A model generated the notes under the pieces. That model ran no database searches. It was not told the DNA's origin and saw only the letters and a program-made list of their open reading frames with translations. Position numbers and translations under genes: made by a program. From Phycisphaerales bacterium (lineage in GTDB: Bacteria > Planctomycetota > Phycisphaerae > Phycisphaerales > UBA1924): a stretch of 5,755 nt of DNA. Shown here in pieces: positions 1 to 5,198 of the stretch (positions within the stretch are counted from its first letter, which is position 1; each line of letters starts with the position of its first letter). The stretch lies in the NCBI GenBank assembly GCA_029260415.1, contig JAJDDH010000346.1, positions 1 to 5,755 of the forward strand, in the 5' to 3' direction.

Positions 1-216
1 GGGTACGTGATCTCGCTGGAGGACAACTTCGGCGGGTCGCTGGGCTCGGCGATCGCCGACGCGCTGACGCGCTCGGGCGACGGGTTCACTCTCGAGCAGA
101 TGTACGTCCGCCAGATCCCCAAGAGCGCGCACACGCCCGAGGAGATTCTTGAGGCCTGCGGCCTGACGGCGGAGCACGTCCTGCAGAAGACGATGGAGAT
201 GCTGCAGGTCGTCTGA
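1..216 (+). CDS. Transketolase, C-terminal fragment (5' end outside window)
   Basis: The frame is open from the first base and ends in TGA at 214-216, so only about the last 71 residues are present. Visible residues include VISLEDNFGGSLGSAIADAL, then GFTLEQMYVRQIPKSAHTPEE and a final CGLTAEHVLQ segment. This matches the C-terminal domain of transketolases (the third domain, also shared with pyruvate dehydrogenase E1-beta): a strand ending in E-D-N/H, a glycine-rich turn, a helix, then a V-R-x-I/V-P-K/R-S strand. The P-K-S-A/G form is typical of the transketolase type closer to the eukaryotic enzymes. The enzyme moves two-carbon ketol units between sugar phosphates in the non-oxidative pentose phosphate pathway, in the cytoplasm. 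The thiamine diphosphate-binding and catalytic parts lie upstream. A GTG at position 7 is in frame but is internal, not a start. It converges on the FG-GAP gene and is functionally unrelated to the secreted genes that follow. Confidence 0.85.
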   Translation, partial: GYVISLEDNFGGSLGSAIADALTRSGDGFTLEQMYVRQIPKSAHTPEEILEACGLTAEHVLQKTMEMLQVV

Positions 217-242
217 TCGGTCGTCAGCGAACTGAGTTATTC

Positions 243-274
243 GAGCCCCCGGCGGGATCCGTCGGGGGCTCTTT
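243..274 (+). terminator. Intrinsic terminator-like hairpin between convergent genes
   Basis: Arms 243-254 and 260-271 pair over 12 bp, including one G-U pair, around a 5-base loop; on the plus strand TTTG follows. The hairpin lies 26 bases after the transketolase stop codon, so it probably ends that transcript. The T-run is short. On the minus strand the hairpin is followed by GAATAA, with no T-run, so it is a poor terminator for the FG-GAP gene, although the stem may still protect the 3' end of that RNA. Confidence 0.7.
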
Positions 275-279
275 GTGCG

Positions 280-1695
280 CTAGGGACAGCCCGCGCCGAA
301 GGCGGCGAGGAACGCGAGGACGTCCGCAAAGTCGAGCGTGCCGAGCGGGTCTTCCAGGTCTGCGCCGCCGGCGCCCGCAGCGAACGCGGTCAGGAACGCG
401 AGCGCGTCGGAGACATCGAGCGCACCCAACGGCTCGGCCAGATCTGCCGGGCAGGGGTTGGCGCCGCGGATGATGTAGACGGTGTTTCGGTTGGCGGCGG
501 AGGCGAGCAGGTCGGGCCAGCCGTCCGCGTCGGTGTCGCCGATTCCCACACAATCGAAGCCGAGCTGATAGTTGGCGTTCGTGCCCGAGATGGTGCGGAG
601 GACGGCGCCCGTGCGTCCGGAGAAGATCTCGATGCGTCCGGCGTTGCTTGCGCCCGCGTCGTTGAGGTAGGAGCCGATGGCCAGGTCGTCGTAGCCGTCG
701 TTGTTGATGTCGGCCTGCAGGCCGCGCCCGGGCCCGAGCCCGTCACCCGCGAAGCTGCCCGTGAACCGGTGGAGCACCGAGGCGTCGGCGCCTGAGAAGA
801 CATAGGCCTTGCCGAGCCCGCCGCTGTCACCGAAGTCGCCGATGTAGACGTCGTTCGTGGAGTCGTTGTTGACGTCACCGCAGTATCCGACGAAGAACTG
901 GCCGAATGCGGCGTAACCCGCGTCGGCGTTGAGCGGGGCCAGCAGGGGGAGGCCGGTGGCGCCCGAGAAGACGAGGGCGGTTCCCGCGTTCGGAGCCGCG
1001 ACGACCGCGTCCCAGACACCGTCGTTGTCGAGGTCGCCGACCCCCGCCACGCCGCGCCCGAAGAAGGCGTTGGTCATCGCGGGACCGTCGAGCGTTTGGA
1101 GCACGGAACCGTCGAGCCCTGAGAAGATGTACGCACGACCGGCGTTGGTCACGCCTCCAACGGCAACGTTTGGCGAGCCGACAAGCAGGTCCGCGTGCCC
1201 GTCGTCGTTGGTGTCGTCCATGCGCGAGATCGCGTAGCCGAGCTGCTCGCCCGTGTTGAAGCCCGAGAGTGTGAGGATTTCGAGCCCGCTGTCGTCGGGG
1301 TCGCCCGAGAAGACGCGCACGACGCCGGCGTTGCCGATCCCGCCGGAGGCGAAGTCATTGTGCCCGTCGTTGTTCACGTCACCCGCGTCGGCGATGGACC
1401 AGCCGAGCTGCTCGCCGTTGGCCTGGCCATCGATCTGGTGGAGCATGAGTCCGTCGGCGCCGGAGTGGACAGTGACGCGTCCGATGTTGAGCCCGCCGCG
1501 CATCGGTGCGCCGGAGATGGATTCCATGACGCCGTCGGCGTTGATGTCGCGCAGCTCGGACACGCCCCAGCCGAAGGTTCCGACCCCGGTGAACGTGTGC
1601 GCGGCCTCGACGTCCGGCTCGAGAAACTGCGCCGGCGCGAGTGAGCAGAGCAGGCACACGATCGAGACGGGGCCGAGTACGCGGGTGGCGGGCAT
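280..1695 (-). CDS. Secreted FG-GAP repeat (seven-blade beta-propeller) protein with C-terminal GC-type dockerin
   Basis: A 471-residue protein. The ATG at 1693-1695 is chosen because GGAGGA (1703-1708) sits 7 bases upstream and because it starts directly into a signal peptide (hydrophobic residues about 8-19, likely cut after A-P-A at 22). A longer in-frame start at 1818 lies inside the preceding gene's terminator and would bury the signal. The body holds seven Asp-rich calcium-loop motifs at residues 50, 106, 161, 221, 274, 329 and 387, spaced 53-60 apart, each of the form D-x-N/D-x-D-G-x-x-D. This is the FG-GAP/integrin-alpha pattern, predicting a complete seven-blade calcium-binding propeller; the V-F-S-G and I-F-S-G strands between motifs fit. 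The fifth loop reads DVNNDSTND, with Ser for the usual Gly. Residues 415-471 form the dockerin-like tag, the most diverged of the four here (LDVSDALAFL, LDFADVLAFL). The role is probably extracellular adhesion or structure; no catalytic residues are recognised. Confidence 0.9.
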   Translation of the reverse strand: MPATRVLGPVSIVCLLCSLAPAQFLEPDVEAAHTFTGVGTFGWGVSELRDINADGVMESISGAPMRGGLNIGRVTVHSGADGLMLHQIDGQANGEQLGWSIADAGDVNNDGHNDFASGGIGNAGVVRVFSGDPDDSGLEILTLSGFNTGEQLGYAISRMDDTNDDGHADLLVGSPNVAVGGVTNAGRAYIFSGLDGSVLQTLDGPAMTNAFFGRGVAGVGDLDNDGVWDAVVAAPNAGTALVFSGATGLPLLAPLNADAGYAAFGQFFVGYCGDVNNDSTNDVYIGDFGDSGGLGKAYVFSGADASVLHRFTGSFAGDGLGPGRGLQADINNDGYDDLAIGSYLNDAGASNAGRIEIFSGRTGAVLRTISGTNANYQLGFDCVGIGDTDADGWPDLLASAANRNTVYIIRGANPCPADLAEPLGALDVSDALAFLTAFAAGAGGADLEDPLGTLDFADVLAFLAAFGAGCP

Positions 1696-1741
1696 CGACG
1701 GTTCCTCCGGGCGCCCGGCGGCGGGGGCGTGGCGCTCCGGG

Positions 1742-1771
1742 TGTATACGGATGGGGCTGAGCCTGTGTTGC
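1742..1771 (-). promoter_or_regulatory. Possible promoter of the FG-GAP gene
   Basis: On the minus strand, TATACA at 1742-1747 resembles a -10 box, with GCAACA at 1766-1771 as a weak -35 (three of six consensus bases, 18-base spacer). It lies between the upstream gene's terminator and the FG-GAP start, about 46 bases before the ATG, which is where a promoter is needed. The same TATACAC core occurs upstream of the next gene. Nothing here is decisive. Confidence 0.25.
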
Positions 1772-1798
1772 CAGAAGGGCGCGTGATCGCGGCAGCGC

Positions 1799-1835
1799 AA
1801 AAAAACAGCCGCGTCCACCCGGAGGTGGACGCGGC
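1799..1835 (-). terminator. Strong intrinsic terminator after the unknown secreted gene
   Basis: Read on the minus strand, arms 1824-1835 and 1808-1819 pair perfectly over 12 bp around a 4-base loop. The hairpin is followed by CTG and then seven T residues (1799-1805). It begins about 46 bases after the TAA of the gene ending at 1882. This is the clearest terminator in the window and shows that the FG-GAP gene downstream needs its own promoter. Confidence 0.92.
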
Positions 1836-1881
1836 GTTGAGAATCAAGTTCTCGCCTGTTCAGGCGAGTGCGGCGTCCCGA

Positions 1882-3270
1882 TTACGGGCAGCCGGCGCCG
1901 AAGAGGCCGAGGAAGGCGGCGACGTCGGAGAAGTCCCACTGGCCGAACGGGAGGGCCAGGTCGGCTTCGGGCTGCGAGGTCGCGAAGGCGGTGAGGAAGG
2001 CCGCGACGTCGGAGAAGTCGAGGCTGCCGAAGGGCTCGGCGAGGTCAGCGCCGCTGCAGCCACCGTTGCCGGCCGCGGAGGGCACGGGGAGGGTGACGTC
2101 GAAGTCGCTGATGCCGGCGCCCGGACGGAAGAGGGCGACGTTGACCGTGCCGTCCTCGGGGGCGGTGTCGGCAACGAAGGAGTAGTTGTGCATCTCACCC
2201 CAGCGGACGGCGTTGGCGACACCGTCGTTGGCCAGGGTCCAGGCGTCGGTGCTCCAGGAGACGCTCGAGCCACCCTCGCTGGCGACCCAGGTGTCGTTGT
2301 TGTAGGTCTCGCCCGAGTGCGAGTGGGGGGCGTGGAAGAAGGTGTCAGAGACGTTCACGCCGGCGGCCTTGGGGACGCTGATGGCGCGGGCGCTGCGGTG
2401 GGAGTTCTGGTTGGCGATGGCGTAGTCGTAGCGCCAGGTGCCGTCGCCCAAGTCGGTCGCCTTGCCGACGATGTGCATCATGCCGTCGCTGGGGACGATG
2501 ACGGAGACGATGTTGACGTCGGGGTCGGGAGAGTTGACGCCGTTGCCGTGGTCGAGCCAGGCGAAGACGGCGGCGCGCTCGCGGTTGGTGGCGCCGGTCA
2601 GGGAGAAGGAGTTGTTGCCGTTGAGGAGGGCGCGCTCGTAGGAGGCGTTGTTGTACTGGTTACCGGCGTTGGTGTCGTCGAGGGTGGTGTAGAGGCCCTC
2701 GGCGATGTAGATCTCGCCGTTGCCCGAGGTGAGGAACTCACCGGGGACCTGGATGCGCTTGAAGATGGCGTTGCCGGTGGAGCCCTGCGGGTTGGCGTAG
2801 GGCCAAGGGAAGGAGCCGGTGGAGGCGTTGACCTGGAAGCGGGGGCCCATGCCCGACTGCGAGCCGTTGAGGCCGGCGTCGTAGGGGTCGGAGCACAGGG
2901 TGCCCAGGTGCTGGAAGTCGCCGTCGTTCTGGCACTGGCCGCAGAGGTTGCCCTGGAGTGAGGCGAAGGAGTGCTTGAGCCAGCCCTGCCCGATCTGCAT
3001 CAGGCGGCCGTCGCGGAGGCGGTAGAGGTTCTGCGCGATGACGGGGTGATTGACGGAGTTGTCAACCCAGTTGGCGCGGGAGGTGCCGATGTTGCAGGCG
3101 GTGGTGCCGATCGAGTAGGCATGGATGCCCCCGACCTGGCCGTAGTAGTTCATCCCGTTGAGGTCGCCGACGATGACGTCGGGGCCGGGGTTTCCGCCAC
3201 CAGCGAACGCGGCGGCACAGAGGGACATGACAGCGGCGGCGCTTACGGCTTTGTTCTTCATCATCATCAT
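1882..3270 (-). CDS. Secreted protein of unknown function with C-terminal GC-type dockerin
   Basis: A 462-residue protein counted from the first ATG. The start is ambiguous: GTG is followed by four ATG codons in tandem (3273 down to 3259). A GGTGA at 3274-3278 is the only Shine-Dalgarno-like sequence and fits the second or third ATG best. The signal peptide is KNK followed by a run of Ala/Val/Met, with likely cleavage after A-F-A at about 23. The body (about 24-400) matches no family I can name. It contains PDVIVGDLNGMNYYGQVGGI near 30-49, a CGQC motif at 110-113, further Cys at 59 and 126 (possible disulfides or a metal site), IYIAEGLY near 187-194, and a His-rich stretch FFHAPHSHSGE at 311-321. 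I recall similar exported proteins in planctomycetes but not their role. The tag spans about 405-462 and contains PFGQWDFSDV, as in the neighbouring sugar dehydrogenase gene. A strong terminator follows. Confidence 0.9.
   Translation of the reverse strand: MMMMKNKAVSAAAVMSLCAAAFAGGGNPGPDVIVGDLNGMNYYGQVGGIHAYSIGTTACNIGTSRANWVDNSVNHPVIAQNLYRLRDGRLMQIGQGWLKHSFASLQGNLCGQCQNDGDFQHLGTLCSDPYDAGLNGSQSGMGPRFQVNASTGSFPWPYANPQGSTGNAIFKRIQVPGEFLTSGNGEIYIAEGLYTTLDDTNAGNQYNNASYERALLNGNNSFSLTGATNRERAAVFAWLDHGNGVNSPDPDVNIVSVIVPSDGMMHIVGKATDLGDGTWRYDYAIANQNSHRSARAISVPKAAGVNVSDTFFHAPHSHSGETYNNDTWVASEGGSSVSWSTDAWTLANDGVANAVRWGEMHNYSFVADTAPEDGTVNVALFRPGAGISDFDVTLPVPSAAGNGGCSGADLAEPFGSLDFSDVAAFLTAFATSQPEADLALPFGQWDFSDVAAFLGLFGAGCP
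2005..2046. repeat. 42-bp exact repeat, copy 1 (first half of dockerin tag)
   Basis: This stretch is identical base for base to 3618-3659. Both encode the DLAEPFGSLDFSDV half of the tag, in two neighbouring genes. The matching part of the gene at the right edge differs at six of the 42 positions. Confidence 0.9.
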
Positions 3271-3318
3271 CACTCACCAGAGGGTTTGGGGGACAAGCGA
3301 TCCGAAACGTCTCATCGC

Positions 3319-3334
3319 CGTGCATACATGCACG
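3319..3334. promoter_or_regulatory. 16-bp inverted repeat upstream of the unknown secreted gene
   Basis: Arms CGTGCAT and ATGCACG pair perfectly around a 2-base centre. It lies about 49-64 bases upstream of the first ATG of the gene starting at 3270, inside a non-coding gap of about 224 bases. Its size and symmetry fit the operator of a dimeric regulator, but no regulator gene is in the window and no second copy was noticed. A 2-base loop makes an RNA hairpin of the full length unlikely. Confidence 0.3.
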
Positions 3335-3385
3335 ACGCTCCCCACTCGGATCGCATTCGCCACGAGGGGCGTCAGTGAACAGCAG

Positions 3386-3391
3386 TGTATA
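3386..3391 (-). promoter_or_regulatory. Possible -10 box upstream of the unknown secreted gene
   Basis: TATACA on the minus strand lies about 115 bases before the gene start. It sits in a context (TCC-A-TATACAC) that resembles the element before the FG-GAP gene (TCC-G-TATACAC). No acceptable -35 box is seen at 16-18 bases. The surrounding region (about 3370-3490) is clearly richer in A and T than the genes, as expected of a promoter region. Confidence 0.22.
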
Positions 3392-3494
3392 TGGACGGAG
3401 ACAGCAGGCCTAGATATAGGTCTGGAATCCTCAGGAAAATCTGGTCCAAACAAAACGATATCTGCATATGCGGCATACTTTGACGCATGGATGA

Positions 3495-4859
3495 TTACGG
3501 GCAGCCGCCGCCGAAGGTGCTCAGGAAGGCGCCAACGTCCGAGAAATCCCACTGCCCGAAGGGCAGGGCGAGATCGGCTTCTGGGGCCATGGTGCTGAAG
3601 GCGACCAGGAAGGCGGAGACGTCGGAGAAGTCGAGGCTGCCGAAGGGCTCGGCGAGGTCGGCGGCGTTGCAGCCGAGGGTTTCGCAGGTGTCGGGAACGC
3701 CGTTCTTGTTGGCGTCGTCGAACGTGGTGGGCACGAGCTTGGAGACGGTGCTCCCGAGGCAGTAGTAGAGCTCGCCGTCCTCGCCCTCGCCGAAGGAGGT
3801 GAGGCCGAAGTTGAGGTTGAACAGCTCGGTGACGACACCCGAGGGGGTGCGTGTCCAGACCTGCCCGGAGCAGTAGTCGGCGAAGAAGTAGTTGCCGATC
3901 TGGTCGTCCATGGCGCAGCCTCGGTAGACGTAGCCGCCGGTGACGGAGCAGCGACCGCTGGCGTGGTTGAAGGTGTGGACGGGGAAGTCGTAGTTGCTGG
4001 CGGGGCCGCAGCCGGCGGTGTTGAAGGTGCTGTTGCCCTCGTAGCAGCGCCAGCCCCAGTTCTCGCCGCCCGCGCTGGAGGCGGGCTGGAAGTTGATCTC
4101 TTCGATGGCGTTCTGGCCGACATCGCCCATCCAGAAGTCGCCGGTCTCGCGGTCAAAGCTGTTGCGCCAGGAGTTTCGGAGGCCGTATGACCAGATCTCG
4201 TCGTCGCCGGTGGCGCCGACGAAGGGGTTGGAGGCGGGGATGCCGTACTGCCCGTTGGAGCTGTTATTGCCGTCGACATCGATGCGGAGCATCTTGCCCA
4301 GGAGCTGGTTGGTGATGTCCTGGGCGCGGTTGCCGGGGTCGCCGCCGGAGCCGCCGTCGCCCATGGAGATGTAGAGGTAGCCGTCGGGACCGAAGCCGAT
4401 CCAGCCGCCGTTGTGGTTGGAGAAGGGCTGGGCGATGGTGAGGAGGACGCGGGCGGTGCTGGGGTTGGCGACGTCGGGCAGGCCTGCGAAGGTCTCGTAC
4501 TCAGCGATGACGGTGGCGCCCGAGTTGTTGGTGTAGTTGACGTAGAACTTGCGGTTGGTGTCGCCGTCGTGGTCGGGGTGGAAGGCGAGGCCGAGCAGGC
4601 CGCGCTCGCCGCAGCACGACGAGATCGTGCTGACGTTGAGGAAGTTGGTGGCGTTGACATTCCCGTCGGCGTCGGCGATCTTGACGATGCCGTTCTGCTC
4701 CACGATGAAGAGTCGCCCGGAGCCGTCGTCGGCGTTGGTGACGTAGATCGGGGAGGAGAGTCCGGTGACGAAGGTCTCGATGGAGACCCCGCCCCCGGCG
4801 AAGGCTGCGGCGGACATGGCGAGCGGCAGGGCCGCGGCGGCGATGATTGAGCGGTTCAC
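3495..4859 (-). CDS. Secreted PQQ-dependent sugar dehydrogenase-like protein with C-terminal GC-type dockerin
   Basis: A 454-residue protein starting at GTG (4857-4859). AGAGGA at 4867-4872 lies 7 bases upstream, and the start leads straight into a signal peptide (NRSIIAAAALPLAMSAAAFA, cleavage about 21). A longer frame reaching 4991 would put the signal at residue 46 and is rejected. Residues about 25-378 match the soluble glucose/aldose sugar dehydrogenase propeller family (GSDH, related to sGDH and E. coli YliI): GERGLLGLAFHPDHDGD (84-100), NHNGGWIGFGPDGYLYISMG (148-167), YGLRNSWRNSFDRETGDFWM (225-244) and GDVGQNAIEEINFQ. His149 aligns with the conserved His near the PQQ site of this family. 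Such enzymes oxidise sugars or alcohols outside the cytoplasm with PQQ; the substrate cannot be told. Cys is frequent, including the pair 82-83, fitting an exported disulfide-bonded protein. DDANKNGVPDTCE (381-393) is a calcium-loop linker of thrombospondin-3 type, followed by the tag (397-454). No clear terminator follows. Confidence 0.9.
   Translation of the reverse strand: MNRSIIAAAALPLAMSAAAFAGGGVSIETFVTGLSSPIYVTNADDGSGRLFIVEQNGIVKIADADGNVNATNFLNVSTISSCCGERGLLGLAFHPDHDGDTNRKFYVNYTNNSGATVIAEYETFAGLPDVANPSTARVLLTIAQPFSNHNGGWIGFGPDGYLYISMGDGGSGGDPGNRAQDITNQLLGKMLRIDVDGNNSSNGQYGIPASNPFVGATGDDEIWSYGLRNSWRNSFDRETGDFWMGDVGQNAIEEINFQPASSAGGENWGWRCYEGNSTFNTAGCGPASNYDFPVHTFNHASGRCSVTGGYVYRGCAMDDQIGNYFFADYCSGQVWTRTPSGVVTELFNLNFGLTSFGEGEDGELYYCLGSTVSKLVPTTFDDANKNGVPDTCETLGCNAADLAEPFGSLDFSDVSAFLVAFSTMAPEADLALPFGQWDFSDVGAFLSTFGGGCP
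3618..3659. repeat. 42-bp exact repeat, copy 2 (first half of dockerin tag)
   Basis: This is the second copy of the sequence at 2005-2046, in the same reading frame and the same part of the tag. The adjoining second halves of the two tags encode the same EADLALPFGQWDFSDV peptide but differ at about eight of 48 bases. Confidence 0.9.
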
Positions 4860-5092
4860 GGAAGGGTCCTCTCTCGGTGAGCTTCGGGATGGTCTGTGGT
4901 CAATGGGCACGGATACCAGGCAGAGGACTCTCCTCATCAGCGGACCGGGCCCGGGCAAGTGAAGGTACCGACACCCCCGGAGGGGGGGCAATGATCAGCC
5001 CGTCGATTCGAGCGGATTTGCCCGACGGATCCAGGAATTCGGACCCGACGGCGAGGAAGGTCCGAGAACCGGCGGGCGATGGATCAGCAGAA

Positions 5093-5117
5093 GCGGGCGC
5101 CCGGTGTGGACGCCCGC
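5093..5117 (-). terminator. Possible weak terminator or hairpin after the right-edge gene
   Basis: Arms GCGGGCG (5093-5099) and CGCCCGC (5111-5117) pair over 7 bp around an 11-base loop, about 80 bases after the TAA of the gene ending at 5199. On the minus strand the sequence after it is TTCTGCTG, without a real T-run. It is a stable GC stem but a doubtful intrinsic terminator. Confidence 0.3.
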
Positions 5118-5139
5118 GGGGGAGAAACAGGTCGTGGTC

Positions 5140-5183
5140 GGGCCATGACCGGGCGATGCCTGGGCCATGACCGGGCCATGAGG
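5140..5183. repeat. 11-bp tandem repeat, four units
   Basis: Four head-to-tail units start at 5140, 5151, 5162 and 5173: GGGCCATGACC, GGGCGATGCCT, GGGCCATGACC and GGGCCATGAGG. Units 1 and 3 are identical; unit 4 differs from them at two positions and unit 2 at three. The array begins about 15 bases downstream of the right-edge gene's stop codon and lies about 280 bases before the sugar dehydrogenase start. It is outside any gene I accept. The 11-base period is close to one helical turn. Confidence 0.85.
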
Positions 5184-5198
5184 GGGGCGTGACCAAGA

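Larger units (their letters stand above)
4860..5198. other. 339-bp gap between the sugar dehydrogenase gene and the right-edge gene
   Basis: No credible gene is seen. A minus-strand frame spanning about 4900-5196 begins at TTG without a ribosome binding site and has low-complexity composition. The gap holds the sugar dehydrogenase ribosome binding site (4867-4872), a C5/G7 run pair (about 4973-4988), the hairpin at 5093-5117 and the 11-bp tandem array at 5140-5183. It must hold the sugar dehydrogenase promoter unless transcription reads through from the right. I found no convincing -35/-10 pair. Confidence 0.6.

Noticed and set aside
1696..1818. N-terminal extension of the FG-GAP gene
   Set aside because: The upstream start falls inside the terminator hairpin of the preceding gene and would place the signal peptide at residue 42. 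The ATG at 1695 has GGAGGA at ideal spacing.
1729..2961. Plus-strand open frame of 410 codons opposite the unknown secreted gene
   Set aside because: It lies antisense to a gene with signal peptide, tag and terminator. Its product is a low-complexity Gly/Val/Ala/Glu/Asp sequence typical of GC-rich shadow frames, and it runs through the minus-strand terminator and the dockerin-coding part.
3448..3494. Terminator directly after the sugar dehydrogenase gene
   Set aside because: A T-rich stretch exists, but the only nearby stem is about 5 bp with a 3-base loop, too weak to call.
3521..4660. Second minus-strand frame of 379 codons inside the sugar dehydrogenase gene
   Set aside because: It is a shifted frame of a clearly recognised gene; its product is Ser/Thr/Ala/Pro-rich low-complexity sequence with no motif.
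4973..4988. C5-GGA-G7 hairpin as a terminator
   Set aside because: The stem is short with a 3-base loop and no T-run follows on either strand; it is also far from any stop codon.
4860..4991. N-terminal extension of the sugar dehydrogenase gene
   Set aside because: The extension is Arg/Pro-rich and would bury the signal peptide. The GTG at 4859 has AGAGGA 7 bases upstream.
5140..5183. CRISPR array
   Set aside because: The units are 11 bp and abut with no spacers; this is a simple tandem repeat.
4900..5196. Minus-strand frame of 98 codons in the 339-bp gap
   Set aside because: It starts at TTG three bases from the upstream gene's stop without a Shine-Dalgarno site, reads through the tandem array and hairpin, and has Pro/Ser/Arg/Ala-rich composition.
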